Assembly: GCA_963933885.1 (NCBI GenBank)
Contig: CAWVWF010000007.1
Span: forward strand, 1-46,353
Reading direction: 5' to 3'
Length of the DNA: 46,353 nt
From: CAWVWF01 sp963933885
Lineage (GTDB): Bacteria; Bacteroidota; Bacteroidia; Flavobacteriales_C; GCA-002722245
The position numbers and the translations under genes are program-made. Shown piece by piece: positions 17,273-26,471 of this stretch (positions are counted from its first letter, which is position 1; every line of letters starts with the position of its first letter). Under the pieces are notes generated by a model. It saw only the letters and a program-made list of their open reading frames with translations. It was not told the origin of the DNA and did no database searches.

Positions 17273-18025
17273 TTATTCCTTAACTACCTTATAACCAACA
17301 GAATTAATTCCATTTATTCTTCTTGAATTCATAAAAGGTACTATTTCCACAATGTATTTCCCTGATAATTTCAATTTAAAATCTTCAATAGTCTCTTGAA
17401 TCTTACTTTCAAACGACAAAAAAGGACTTGAATTCATATTAAACTTACTTTCAATACTTTTAAAAGAAGAATCTGGGGATATAATATTTACCTGAAAGTA
17501 GAATTCATTATAATTAAAATTCTCATTAAAGTTAAATTGAAAATTAAGTATCTCTGGAAAGGTATCTCTTTTTATAACTCTGAAAATACATGGCTGTTTA
17601 ACATCCCAATAATTACCATGTAAATATTTTGACGCACCGGAATCACTAGTTTCTAAAACCATTGGTTCCTTACTAGTAATATTTCCCTTTATTTTTACTT
17701 CAACCGAATCTTTATGTATTATAGACAATAATACTTTTAAGGAATCACCTTCTAAAAGAAAAAGCGTTTTCACATCTCCTCTAATAGCTTCCTTCAGTAT
17801 CATATAATCAATCAGTGTGTCGTTATTGATTATGTATTGGAGTTTCAAAGGAACTTCATTGTAAGCTTTAGATTTATTAATTGCTAACAAGTGAATATCC
17901 TTGTACCCTTCTGTCTCAGCAACGAGATTTATTTCTATTGAATTGAAAGAAGAAAGTGAACGGAATGACTTTGAGTGACCTATTATCGATAGACAAACTA
18001 AAAGAAGTAATAAATGTGATTTCAT
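17273..18025 (-). CDS. Secreted hypothetical protein
   Basis: A 250-residue protein with an N-terminal signal (KSHLLLLLVCLSIIGHSKS). The mature part is rich in Ser, Asn, Phe and charged residues in alternating patterns that suggest beta-sandwich folding, for example KLQYIINNDTLIDYMIL and LNFQFNFNENFNYNEFYF. No family is recognised and there is no lipobox or sorting domain. It starts 27 bases after the stop of the DUF58 gene on the same strand and is likely cotranscribed with it, which may hint at a shared envelope role. Confidence 0.65.
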   Translation of the reverse strand: MKSHLLLLLVCLSIIGHSKSFRSLSSFNSIEINLVAETEGYKDIHLLAINKSKAYNEVPLKLQYIINNDTLIDYMILKEAIRGDVKTLFLLEGDSLKVLLSIIHKDSVEVKIKGNITSKEPMVLETSDSGASKYLHGNYWDVKQPCIFRVIKRDTFPEILNFQFNFNENFNYNEFYFQVNIISPDSSFKSIESKFNMNSSPFLSFESKIQETIEDFKLKLSGKYIVEIVPFMNSRRINGINSVGYKVVKE

Positions 18026-18052
18026 AGTAATTAACCTTACAGAATGCGAAGG

Positions 18053-18985
18053 TTAAAATAATTTTGCTCGTTTCAGCAAATAAGTTTGAAGAATTTTCGA
18101 GAACCCTTCGTTAATATCTGCCTCAACATAATCTATTTTAAAACTAGAAAGCTTGTTCTTAATGAAAGATTTATTCTTAAGTTGAGTTGCTTGAAACGAT
18201 TTCTGAATCTCCCTTGGATTAATTTTCACTAATTCACCAGTTTCTAAATCAATAAATTTATGAGGTGTATTTGAGAAGTTTAAATCAATTTCTTTTGATT
18301 CGTCTAGTACGTGAAACACAACAACCTCATGATTATTATGCTTAAGATGATGTAAACTCTCTGTTATTTCAGTGAAACTCTCTTTGTCTTTTTGAAAATG
18401 GAAATCCGTAAATAAAACAAAAAGAGATCGTTTAGGAAGTCTTTCAGCAATTTGATGAATTACATTCGAAATATTAGTATCTGAAGTTTCTTTATTTTGT
18501 TGAATTAGTAATTTTTCAACAATATTAATGAGGTGATAAAAATGAGTTTTACTTCCTTTTATCTCTGTTACATTTAAAACATTATCATCAAACGTAATTA
18601 ATCCAGCAGCATCTCTTTGCTTTGATAATAAGTTTAATAATGCAGCAGCTGAATATATAGAGAAGCCTAATTTATTCAAATCATTAAGACTTGCGTTTTT
18701 AGATTCAGGAAAATTCATTGATGAAGACACATCAATTGCAATAGAACATTTTAGATTTGTCTCTTCCTCGTATTCTTTTAAAAAAAGCTTTTCAGTACGA
18801 GCAAATAATTTCCAATCAATATTTTTAATTGAATCACCAGGAACATAAAGTTTATGTTCTGCAAATTCAACAGAGAATCCATGAAATGGACTTTTATGTA
18901 ATCCCGTTAAGAAGCCTTCAACAATTTGATTGGCTATTAACTCGAAACTACTAAAGTTTTCAATATGTTCTCTCTGGATTGGCAA
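18053..18985 (-). CDS. DUF58 domain protein (von Willebrand A-like)
   Basis: About 310 residues. The DUF58 hallmark GDSIKNIDWKLFARTEKLFLKEYEEE is followed by a vWA-like domain whose first metal-site motif DVSSSMNF (DxSxS) is intact. Such proteins commonly pair with MoxR ATPases and work in envelope or metalloprotein assembly; no MoxR gene is next to it. Start: an ATG exists at 19045, but it lies inside the terminator hairpin of trxA, so its first residues are not credible. A TTG at 18985 (PIQREHIENFSSFEL) gives an N-terminus of the length expected for relatives. The exact start is unsure. Confidence 0.8.
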   Translation of the reverse strand: MPIQREHIENFSSFELIANQIVEGFLTGLHKSPFHGFSVEFAEHKLYVPGDSIKNIDWKLFARTEKLFLKEYEEETNLKCSIAIDVSSSMNFPESKNASLNDLNKLGFSIYSAAALLNLLSKQRDAAGLITFDDNVLNVTEIKGSKTHFYHLINIVEKLLIQQNKETSDTNISNVIHQIAERLPKRSLFVLFTDFHFQKDKESFTEITESLHHLKHNNHEVVVFHVLDESKEIDLNFSNTPHKFIDLETGELVKINPREIQKSFQATQLKNKSFIKNKLSSFKIDYVEADINEGFSKILQTYLLKRAKLF

Positions 18986-19011
18986 ATCAATATTTATTAA
19001 AAATTGAATAT

Positions 19012-19042
19012 AAAAAAAAGCCTCCCAAAATAGGAGGCTTTT
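19012..19042 (-). terminator. Rho-independent terminator of trxA
   Basis: Arms AAAAGCCTCC (19016-19025) and GGAGGCTTTT (19033-19042) form a 10-bp stem with a seven-base loop, followed on the minus strand by eight T residues (19012-19019). It lies 23 bases after the trxA stop and separates trxA from the DUF58 gene. Confidence 0.88.
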
Positions 19043-19064
19043 CAAAAAAATATTTTAGTTAAAA

Positions 19065-19382
<318 letters not shown>

Positions 19383-19422
19383 AATCTTAGTATTTATATA
19401 ATAATTGAAATATTGTCTATCT

Positions 19423-19452
19423 CAAATTTACGCTTTATACTTGAAAGATCAA
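19423..19452 (-). promoter_or_regulatory. Consensus Bacteroidota promoter of trxA
   Basis: On the minus strand TTG (19450-19452) is followed by exactly 19 bases and then TAAATTTG (19423-19430), a full match to the TTG-N19-TAnnTTTG promoter of the Bacteroidota primary sigma factor. The box ends about 40 bases upstream of the trxA ATG. Confidence 0.85.
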
Positions 19453-19475
19453 GAGATGTTAATAACTAGTATTAA

Positions 19476-19694
19476 CTAGTTTAAAGCCACACTTCCTTTT
19501 AAGGTAAATTCCCTTGCTAAATCGGACATTGCATCTGTAGAGTTAGTGAATAACGAATTCTGATAATCATCCAAAGCATCTAATAAATTTTTGAGCTTTT
19601 TTGTTTGATTATTGTTTAAAAAAGTAAGCTCTAATAAATTGTCAATTTCTTTCAAAACAGAACTATATTGATTTTTAGTTTTGATTTTCATCAT
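19476..19694 (-). CDS. Small hypothetical protein
   Basis: 72 residues from the ATG at 19694 (MMKIKTKNQYSSVLKEID), or 82 from an ATG at 19724. I prefer the shorter form because the extra residues (FFQIPNPPI) look out of place. The N-terminus weakly recalls the opening segment of HigA-like proteins, but the helix-turn-helix part is missing, so I do not call it an antitoxin. It is predicted to be two or three helices. No toxin gene is adjacent. Confidence 0.45.
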   Translation of the reverse strand: MMKIKTKNQYSSVLKEIDNLLELTFLNNNQTKKLKNLLDALDDYQNSLFTNSTDAMSDLAREFTLKGSVALN

Positions 19695-19764
19695 GATCGG
19701 AGGATTTGGTATCTGGAAAAACATACGTTAAAACTCGTAAAAAGGTTCTACGTGAATTATCTAT

Positions 19765-20487
19765 TTAATTAATACTTTCGACCAAAGTATAAATCCCCAA
19801 GACGATCAGTGTAAAAGATATCATCAACCGTATTCTATTTAAAATATTTGGATTATACTTCTTTGTACCTTTTTTTAATAAATGGATAAAAAAACCAAAC
19901 CATAAGCAATCACCTATGATAATACCGAAACTAAAAAGGAGTAAATTAAAATTATTGATCGTTTCCGTAGGAAATAAACTCGTAATCCATCCCTGAGCGT
20001 TATATGCTACCCAAGCCCAAAAAGCTATAAATCCAGGATTACTTCCACATAGTACAAAACCTTTCCCAAAACTTGCCAAAGGTGATTTCAAAAAAATACT
20101 CTTCTTAATTTCTATCCCGGAAGACTTAGCCTCTTTTTTTGTTAATAATTGATAAGCTCCAATTACTCCTAAAAGAATGATGCACCCCCCTCCAAAAACA
20201 CCTATTCCGGTTCCTATTCTAGGTGACTCAGTTAGAAATCGATCGAACCCCAAAAAGGTTAAATACCCGAAAATAGAATCTATGATTATAACTCCTAATA
20301 GAAAAGGTACAATTTGAATTTTTGGCTTACTTAAATAATTTTCAGCGACCAATAAATTAATAGGCCCTAAAGGTGTTGAAGAAATCACTCCAAATCCAAT
20401 CCCTAAAAACAATAAGAAAAGTAAAAAGAGAAAAGTAATCAAATTTAAAATTTTAAGACAAAGGGTTTCCCATATAAACTTGATCAC
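19765..20487 (-). CDS. LysE-family amino-acid exporter
   Basis: A 240-residue integral membrane protein with about six hydrophobic helices. The first helix ends in the family signature GVISSTPLGPINLL, with helices again at about 60-80, 90-115, 150-170, 180-205 and 215-237. LysE/RhtB proteins export amino acids by proton antiport; the substrate cannot be told. The ATG at 20487 overlaps the end of psd by 35 bases; a TTG at 20442 would remove the overlap and still keep the first helix. In either case it is coupled to psd. Confidence 0.8.
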   Translation of the reverse strand: MIKFIWETLCLKILNLITFLFLLFLLFLGIGFGVISSTPLGPINLLVAENYLSKPKIQIVPFLLGVIIIDSIFGYLTFLGFDRFLTESPRIGTGIGVFGGGCIILLGVIGAYQLLTKKEAKSSGIEIKKSIFLKSPLASFGKGFVLCGSNPGFIAFWAWVAYNAQGWITSLFPTETINNFNLLLFSFGIIIGDCLWFGFFIHLLKKGTKKYNPNILNRIRLMISFTLIVLGIYTLVESIN

Positions 20488-21265
20488 TTACTTTACTAGA
20501 AGTAACCTGATCAGGACTTGCTATACAACAAGTTGATCCCAATAAGAAAGTGGCAATTTCATTACCTATACCTACTGGCGAACCAATAGTAGTTTCACTT
20601 CCCAATACGATTGCACCAACCCCAGGACCTCCAACGATGGACAGATACCATGTTTTTCCTAAATCATCAACAATATCAACATTAATACGCTCATTCCTTA
20701 GTGCTGGTAGTGATGGGTTTTTATAAGCCCAAGGTCTTAATAAAACAAGATCTCCTGGAATATGTTCTATTCTAGATACCACCCCATCAACTGGAGCATG
20801 AATTCTATGGTAATTATTATTGTGAAGAAACACGTTTGAAAAATAGTAATCAGAAGGTATTTCATCCCCTGCTGATCCGAAAATTGTACGTAAATGTCTA
20901 GTTTGACCTTTTACTTTAACTAAATTTAACTCGTCTATTTTACCATACTCGCACAAAAGACCTTCGCAAGCCCAAACAGATTTTGCGGAAATAGCAGGTG
21001 GAATCTTCCACAATCTAGTAAAAAAATCTTGAAAACTTTTATAACTATCTGCTCCGCTCGCAGGGATAAAACTGTCTAAATAGTTTGGATCAGAATACTG
21101 AGCTTTACAATAAGGGCCAATCAAATGACGAGACCATGGTTTGTTATAAACATCAGCATACAATCCACTCACCCATCTCTGAGTTCTCCCAGGTAAAGCA
21201 CCCCACATGTATATAGAAATGAAGCTAAAAAAACTTCTTTTTAATATTAATTTTGCAACTGCCAT
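20453..21265 (-). CDS. psd: Phosphatidylserine decarboxylase family protein
   Basis: A 270-residue homologue of PSD, which makes phosphatidylethanolamine from phosphatidylserine. Diagnostic parts: FQDFFTRLWK at about 78-87, the YHRIHAPVDG segment at 152-161 with conserved His153 and His156, and the LGST site at 242-245, where self-cleavage before Ser244 creates the pyruvoyl group. Length and motifs match bacterial PSD. The N-terminus includes a short hydrophobic patch suited to membrane contact. It is the first gene of a unit with the LysE-type exporter. Confidence 0.85.
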   Translation of the reverse strand: MAVAKLILKRSFFSFISIYMWGALPGRTQRWVSGLYADVYNKPWSRHLIGPYCKAQYSDPNYLDSFIPASGADSYKSFQDFFTRLWKIPPAISAKSVWACEGLLCEYGKIDELNLVKVKGQTRHLRTIFGSAGDEIPSDYYFSNVFLHNNNYHRIHAPVDGVVSRIEHIPGDLVLLRPWAYKNPSLPALRNERINVDIVDDLGKTWYLSIVGGPGVGAIVLGSETTIGSPVGIGNEIATFLLGSTCCIASPDQVTSSKVSDQVYMGNPLS

Positions 21266-21317
21266 TTTAACTATTTTGAGTAGCTACTCCAACAAAAGGA
21301 AGAGTCCAAATCGGTTG

Positions 21318-21325
21318 CAAAGTTA
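21318..21325 (-). promoter_or_regulatory. Putative -7 box of the psd-lysE unit
   Basis: The minus strand reads TAACTTTG, a match to TAnnTTTG, ending about 52 bases before the psd ATG. The bases 19 upstream are GGA instead of TTG, so only half of the promoter is supported. Confidence 0.4.
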
Positions 21326-21452
21326 ATAAAAAAGAAAGGTATTGTCCAGAGAAAATGATAAGATGGTTAATAAAAATGTTAAAAAGTGCATTTGACTCGT
21401 TAAAAAAGAGTGTGTTTATTCATTATTTTAGCTTTACTAATTACAATTCTCT

Positions 21453-22961
21453 ATGGATAAGCTTCAATTTATTGTTCAATCTTTTTCAAATGAAGAAAAA
21501 TCAGGTTTTGAACATTTTATAAATCGTTTTAGAGTTCGAGACAACAGAAAGGATTTTCAACTCTTTGAAAGACTAGCTAAACCTGATAGTTTATCACTAG
21601 AAGAAGCACTGAAATTCTTGTACAATGGAGAACCTGAAAAAGAAGCATACCATGCTTTGAGAAAAAGACTCCTTGGTCATTTAATTGAATACATCACTTT
21701 AAAAGGTATAAATGACACCAAAGGAAATGCTCATTATAATTCTGAAGGATTAATTAAATTATCAGAATATCTTTTTGAAAAAGGAGCTTTCCCTGCTGGA
21801 TGGCAGTACTTAAAAAGGGCTTTAACAAGTGAATTGAAAAAAGGTAATTACGAAACTCTTACTAAACTATACCTCCTTTGGTTAGAAAACTGGGAAGAAT
21901 ACACTGGTAACGAAAAATTCAATAACATCTACAAACTTTATGTCGATACTAAAGAAAAAAGTGAAAGAGATCAAAGGTTTAAACTAGCTCTAAGTATTGT
22001 AAAAAGGAAAATTGAACAGTTCAAACTTCAACTAAAAGAGATTAATATTGACAAGATTATTAAGGACGTAGTTAGTGGAATGGATTTGAATAAAAAAGAC
22101 TTTAATTCACTTGAGAATCTATATTACATTGCTCAGCTTATTAGAGCAAGTTCTCTAGTTTCGAAAGATTATGTTGAAATAGAGAAATACTTAAGTACAA
22201 GATTAAAGAAATTAGAGAAAAAAGAAGGTGATTCTATTTACTGTGGTTTATTCTGGGAACTTAAATATTTTCAAGCTCATGCTTGTTATCGATTAAAAAA
22301 GATAGATAAAGCAAGAGAATTACTTTCTTCAATCAACTTAAGTCTTGGAGATATAACAAAAAGCAAGCATGACGACCTTTTTTGTAAAATAGAATTATTG
22401 AACTGGGCTTGCGAATTTTACGCAAACAAAGTAGACGCAGGAATACATAGATTACTTCTTTTAGAAAACAATCCGATTTTTAAAAGTAATAGTATTTATG
22501 ATTTAGACAGAAAAATGAATCTCATCACATCATTCTTCGCTAAGGAAAATTTTAAAAGAGCAAATTCAGTATTAAACTCCATAGGCCATTCAAGCCAATG
22601 GCTACAGAAAAAGAAAGGATTAGAGTGGCGAGTAAAGTTTCAAATGATTGAACTTATAGTTCTTTACGAGAATGATAAAATAGACTTGGTTATACTTAAA
22701 TTAAGATCTACACAAAGACTAATAAGAGAAGTAATCAAAATCAATCCTAATTACAAAAACCTTTCTGTTTTCTTAAAGATCATCAAATCTTCAGTTGATC
22801 AAGGTTCTTTTAGAGGCCTTGATAAAGAGTTGGACAAATTTGAGTTTAGCCCGTTTAAACAAGAAAACATTCAAGCAATGGCCTTTTATGCATATCTAAA
22901 ATCCAAAATTAAAAAAGAGAACTATTACAATACATTAATGGATTTAATAGAAAGGGAATAA
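21453..22961 (+). CDS. Large helical protein of unknown function, possible TPR-like repeats
   Basis: A 502-residue soluble protein without a signal peptide, almost wholly helical and lysine-rich. Several stretches (KYFQAHACYRLKKIDKARELL at about 268-288; SIYCGLFWEL before it) have TPR-like spacing, but no canonical repeat family is clear. The stop is followed after one base by the ATG of a secreted MORN_2-repeat protein, so the two are almost certainly translated from one mRNA. A TPR-like scaffold is the most one can say. Confidence 0.65.
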   Translation: MDKLQFIVQSFSNEEKSGFEHFINRFRVRDNRKDFQLFERLAKPDSLSLEEALKFLYNGEPEKEAYHALRKRLLGHLIEYITLKGINDTKGNAHYNSEGLIKLSEYLFEKGAFPAGWQYLKRALTSELKKGNYETLTKLYLLWLENWEEYTGNEKFNNIYKLYVDTKEKSERDQRFKLALSIVKRKIEQFKLQLKEINIDKIIKDVVSGMDLNKKDFNSLENLYYIAQLIRASSLVSKDYVEIEKYLSTRLKKLEKKEGDSIYCGLFWELKYFQAHACYRLKKIDKARELLSSINLSLGDITKSKHDDLFCKIELLNWACEFYANKVDAGIHRLLLLENNPIFKSNSIYDLDRKMNLITSFFAKENFKRANSVLNSIGHSSQWLQKKKGLEWRVKFQMIELIVLYENDKIDLVILKLRSTQRLIREVIKINPNYKNLSVFLKIIKSSVDQGSFRGLDKELDKFEFSPFKQENIQAMAFYAYLKSKIKKENYYNTLMDLIERE

Positions 22962-22962
22962 A

Positions 22963-24015
22963 ATGACTATAATTAAAAACATAAGACTAGTACTTATTCT
23001 AAGTATCCTAATCTCTTTTAGTTTCGGAACAGAAAAGAACACTGGCGTAACTTCCTGTGAATCTCCTTTAGCGAATGGAATTTTAAAACTTCAGGTTAGA
23101 AACGACTCTGTAAAATTCATGTGTCAGGAGATAAAAGTAAGAAATGGAGTATTTCAAGCATGTGATACACATTCATTAGCTAGTTATACATTTTACATTC
23201 ACAGACAAAAAATCAATTCAGAATGGTTAGTTGATCCAATTAAATTAAACGACTTCTTTCCTAAAACTGAAACTAAAGAAAGCAATACTAAATGGTTTAA
23301 TTTTGAATACAAAAAATCATACAATCATAAAGAAGACTTTACGTCCGATCAACAAAAAACGGGAGTAACTTATAGACATCATGAAAGCAAAAAGAATTTT
23401 GTGAACTATGTAATTGCAAACCCAAAAGAAAAGCCATATTCAAATGAGTCTAAGTACCAATTTCAATATGATTGGGAAGAAAACATTAAAGGTAAATATG
23501 AATCATTTTATGGTGATGGAACAAAAAGATTCCGTCATAAATACCTAGCTACTAGATTCATGGCGTTAGATAAAAAGGCTAATTCGAAAGAACAACAAAG
23601 TAATTGCGACATTACATTGAGTGGTGTTATAGAATCGTTCTATGAAACAGGTAAGAAAAAAGAAGTTGTTATATATAATGATCTATATATAACAGAACAA
23701 AAACCTAAAAAAGAGAGGATCACCATAAAATCAGAAAGAACTGGTGAACGAAAAACTTTTTACGAATCCGGAAAACTCTTCAGTTCTGGAAAGTTCAATT
23801 TCAAAGGTTATCAAGGCGAGGTAATTTACTTTTCCCTGAAAAAGATAATTATCAAGTCAACGAATTATAAAGATGACCTTCTTCATGGAAAATACAAAGA
23901 GTTCAATGAAGACAATACCATAAAAACAAAAGGTCAGTATATCTCAGGAAAAAAATCTGGAAAATGGCAATACTTTGATCTATCTGGAAAGAAAACTTCT
24001 ACTATTCAATTTTAG
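22963..24015 (+). CDS. Secreted MORN_2/YwqK-repeat protein
   Basis: A 350-residue protein with an N-terminal signal (KNIRLVLILSILISFSFG). The second half has repeats of the form G-x-Y/W-x-x-F/Y-x-x-G-x-K: GKYESFYGDGTKRFR, GVIESFYETGKKKEV, GERKTFYESGKLFSSG and GKWQYFDLSGKKTST. These MORN_2 hairpins are widespread in secreted Bacteroidota proteins, and some are labelled YwqK antitoxin, a name without good support here. It is a paralogue of the split gene downstream: the segments around the first two repeats align. The function is unknown. Confidence 0.8.
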   Translation: MTIIKNIRLVLILSILISFSFGTEKNTGVTSCESPLANGILKLQVRNDSVKFMCQEIKVRNGVFQACDTHSLASYTFYIHRQKINSEWLVDPIKLNDFFPKTETKESNTKWFNFEYKKSYNHKEDFTSDQQKTGVTYRHHESKKNFVNYVIANPKEKPYSNESKYQFQYDWEENIKGKYESFYGDGTKRFRHKYLATRFMALDKKANSKEQQSNCDITLSGVIESFYETGKKKEVVIYNDLYITEQKPKKERITIKSERTGERKTFYESGKLFSSGKFNFKGYQGEVIYFSLKKIIIKSTNYKDDLLHGKYKEFNEDNTIKTKGQYISGKKSGKWQYFDLSGKKTSTIQF

Positions 24016-24063
24016 TTTCGTAAAACTCAATTTTTAACACAAACCTATTTGTTAATAAGCCGC

Positions 24064-24747
24064 ATGTTATGCCTGATAATTAATTTCGGCTTATGCAAAA
24101 GGTGCTTTGTTTTTTTAATTACTATGTTGTCAATATTCTCATCGCCATACAGCTATGGTCAAGAAGACAATAATGAAGTCTCAAAAGCAGAAAAGGTAAA
24201 AAACCTGATGACACGAGAAGTAGAGGACGTTTCAATTCTAAAAGAAGGAGGCTTCAGTGTTTATTATAAAAAAGATACCATAGAAGTTTCATGTGATGCA
24301 AGAATCGAAAACGGACAACTAAAATCGACTTGTGAAGGCTACTCTTCAATTGAAGACAAATTAAAATTCTCTAGTAGAAAAAGCTTTAGATACAGCGGAT
24401 GGTATGAAGGAGATATGAAGTACACAATGGATTTCCCTGAAGATATCCCTGTTGAAAAAACAGAAAAGAAAAAAGGCTGGATTCTATATCCCTCAATTCA
24501 AGTTACTAAATTTTACGAAAAATACACGCACGATGATCAAGAAGGGAAATACACTTATTTTCATAAAGAAAAGCAAGATGATCGAATTCTATATTCATTT
24601 AAAGATGAGACCAACAAGCTTCATCCAAGTAAATGGGACAGAATGTATGACAGAGAAGAAACAATAACCGGTACTTATAATTCATATTATTTAAATGGAA
24701 AAAAAGAACTAAAAAGGAGTATGAAATCATGCGTTTTACGCACTTAA
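24064..24747 (+). CDS. 5' part of a frameshifted MORN_2-repeat gene
   Basis: 228 residues from the ATG at 24064, with a hydrophobic export signal ending SSPYSYGQ. The frame reads into the first MORN_2 repeat (TGTYNSYYLNGKKELKR), then loses homology and stops at 24747 after SMKSCVLRT. Compared with the upstream paralogue, the next residues should be KEYEIMRFTHL, which are encoded in the overlapping frame that continues to 26471. So this is the N-terminal half of one ancestral gene of about 800 codons. A TTG at 24049 is a less likely start. Confidence 0.7.
   Translation: MLCLIINFGLCKRCFVFLITMLSIFSSPYSYGQEDNNEVSKAEKVKNLMTREVEDVSILKEGGFSVYYKKDTIEVSCDARIENGQLKSTCEGYSSIEDKLKFSSRKSFRYSGWYEGDMKYTMDFPEDIPVEKTEKKKGWILYPSIQVTKFYEKYTHDDQEGKYTYFHKEKQDDRILYSFKDETNKLHPSKWDRMYDREETITGTYNSYYLNGKKELKRSMKSCVLRT
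24711..24717 (+). other. Frameshift site in an A5GG run
   Basis: The bases AAAAAGG at 24711-24717 mark where coding continuity passes from the 5' frame to the 3' frame. One extra A (A6), or a -1 ribosomal slip on AAA, would give GKKELKKEYEIMRF, which aligns with the paralogue. An AAGGAG just after the A run is also placed to act as a ribosome-binding site for the ATG at 24729. Confidence 0.65.
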
Positions 24748-26471
24748 ACAACAATTCATTTAAAGACGCTATTGATTGTGAAGTAGAAGTGACTGCATAC
24801 GGGCATTATTCTAAATGGTATGAAAGCGGAAAGAAATTTTACACTGTAGAATATGATGAAACCCACATGAAAAACTATATCAAGAATGAAACTACAAATG
24901 AAAATGAAGTTATAGGAGAAGGTAAACTTAAAGGAAACTATACCGCTTGGCATGAAAACGGAATGTTTATGTGTGAAGGAACTCTAAAAAACGGAAAACC
25001 AACAGGTGTCTGGAAATACTACGATTTCAATGGTGTTTTATCAGAAACAATGAAGTATAAAAATGGAAAACTAACGGGAGACTATTTATCATTTTACGAC
25101 ACAGGAGAAAAGAGGAGAAAGGTTGTTTACTACAATAACTGGAGAGTTGGTTTAAGTTATGTTTATTTTGAAGATGGAACAATTAATAAAAAAACAGAAT
25201 ACGTTAAAAACGAAAAATTTGGTGTTTATCAAGAATACGATAGAAAAGGTACATTAAGAGTAAATGGATATTATAAAAAAGATGGGAAAACGGACAAATG
25301 GGAACAATTCTTCGCGAATGGTTCTGTTAAGAAACAGACCTACTATAAAAACAATCTACGAGATGGTGTCAATACAGAATTTCACAGAAACGGTATTAAG
25401 CAATTAGAAGTTCCTTATGTAAAAGACAGAGAGAAAGGAGCTTTTAATAGTTGGTTCAAAAATGGTGTAAAGCATTTGACAGGAAAATTTCATGATGGAA
25501 TAAAAAATGGATCTTGGCTTAGATATTTTAAGTCGGGCGTAAAACATGAAATGGTAAATTACGCAATAATTAAAAACAGTAATGATTCTATTCTCTCTAT
25601 TTGGTACGAAGATTTTCAACTTCAAAAAGAGAAGTATTTGAGAAACGGAAAATGGAAAAAATACCACAATAACGGAACGATAAAACATGAAGGGAATTTT
25701 ACAAACGGAAGACTTGATGGTAAACAACTTCACTACGACACAAGCGGCGTTGTTATAAGAAAAGAATTCTTTGTAGCCGGCAATCGAAAAGGTGACGTTC
25801 AGACATACTATAAGTCAGGTAAACTAAAAATGAAAGGAAACTACGGAGATGAAGTATCGTTAGCTGTTGAATCCTATTTCACAGAAAAAGGAGTTCAAAC
25901 AATAATCGCAGGAAAAGGAATTATAAAAACAAAAAAAAGTGGCTATACTGAAGTAACAACTTATATGCATGGTGCCCCTCATGGTGAATGGAAAAGTTGG
26001 GGGAAAAACGGAAACTTACTAGAGGTTGGAACTTTCAATCGAGGAGAAGAAACAGGCAAGTATATTCAATACACCAAAAATGGCAAGGTAAAAGAAGAAG
26101 GCTACTATATTAATGGCATCGAAGATGGCTACTGGAAGAGCTATTACAAGGACGGAACTCCTAAAGAGGAAGGTAATTATAAGGAAGGTGCTAAAAGAGG
26201 TCAATGGAAATATTACTATAAAAATGGCTCTCCTAAGGCGGTTTTTGTACACAAAAAAAATAATCAAGAATTGATATGGGCATTTTGGAGTAAAAATGGC
26301 GTTCAAAAAGTAAAAGATGGTGCTGGTGAATATTATGACAGGGATGACAATGGTATACCAATTAAAGGACCAATTAAAGAAGGCCTAAAACAAGGTCAAT
26401 GGAATTTCAGATTTAACGTAAAAGGAGTTGACCACTTAGTAATATTTAACAAAGGAAAAAAAGCTAGATAA
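24729..26471 (+). CDS. 3' part of the frameshifted MORN_2-repeat gene (about 16 repeats)
   Basis: 580 residues made almost wholly of MORN_2/YwqK-type beta-hairpin repeats with a period of about 22-24 residues, such as GNYTAWHENGMFMCEG, GVWKYYDFNGVLSE, GDYLSFYDTGEKRR, GAFNSWFKNGVKHLTG, GEWKSWGKNGNLLEVG and GYWKSYYKDGTPKEEG. It has no signal peptide of its own, which supports it being the continuation of the exported upstream part. If translated alone from the ATG at 24729 (with the AAGGAG ahead of it), it would stay in the cytoplasm. The repeat array is intact with no further stops, so decay, if any, is recent. Confidence 0.7.
   Translation: MRFTHLNNNSFKDAIDCEVEVTAYGHYSKWYESGKKFYTVEYDETHMKNYIKNETTNENEVIGEGKLKGNYTAWHENGMFMCEGTLKNGKPTGVWKYYDFNGVLSETMKYKNGKLTGDYLSFYDTGEKRRKVVYYNNWRVGLSYVYFEDGTINKKTEYVKNEKFGVYQEYDRKGTLRVNGYYKKDGKTDKWEQFFANGSVKKQTYYKNNLRDGVNTEFHRNGIKQLEVPYVKDREKGAFNSWFKNGVKHLTGKFHDGIKNGSWLRYFKSGVKHEMVNYAIIKNSNDSILSIWYEDFQLQKEKYLRNGKWKKYHNNGTIKHEGNFTNGRLDGKQLHYDTSGVVIRKEFFVAGNRKGDVQTYYKSGKLKMKGNYGDEVSLAVESYFTEKGVQTIIAGKGIIKTKKSGYTEVTTYMHGAPHGEWKSWGKNGNLLEVGTFNRGEETGKYIQYTKNGKVKEEGYYINGIEDGYWKSYYKDGTPKEEGNYKEGAKRGQWKYYYKNGSPKAVFVHKKNNQELIWAFWSKNGVQKVKDGAGEYYDRDDNGIPIKGPIKEGLKQGQWNFRFNVKGVDHLVIFNKGKKAR

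Noticed and set aside
19476..19724. HigA-type antitoxin
   Set aside because: Only a weak similarity at the N-terminus; the DNA-binding helix-turn-helix and a toxin partner are absent.
22963..26471. YwqK toxin-antitoxin system
   Set aside because: The proteins are secreted or exported repeat proteins, and no toxin-like gene is adjacent; the label comes from family naming only.
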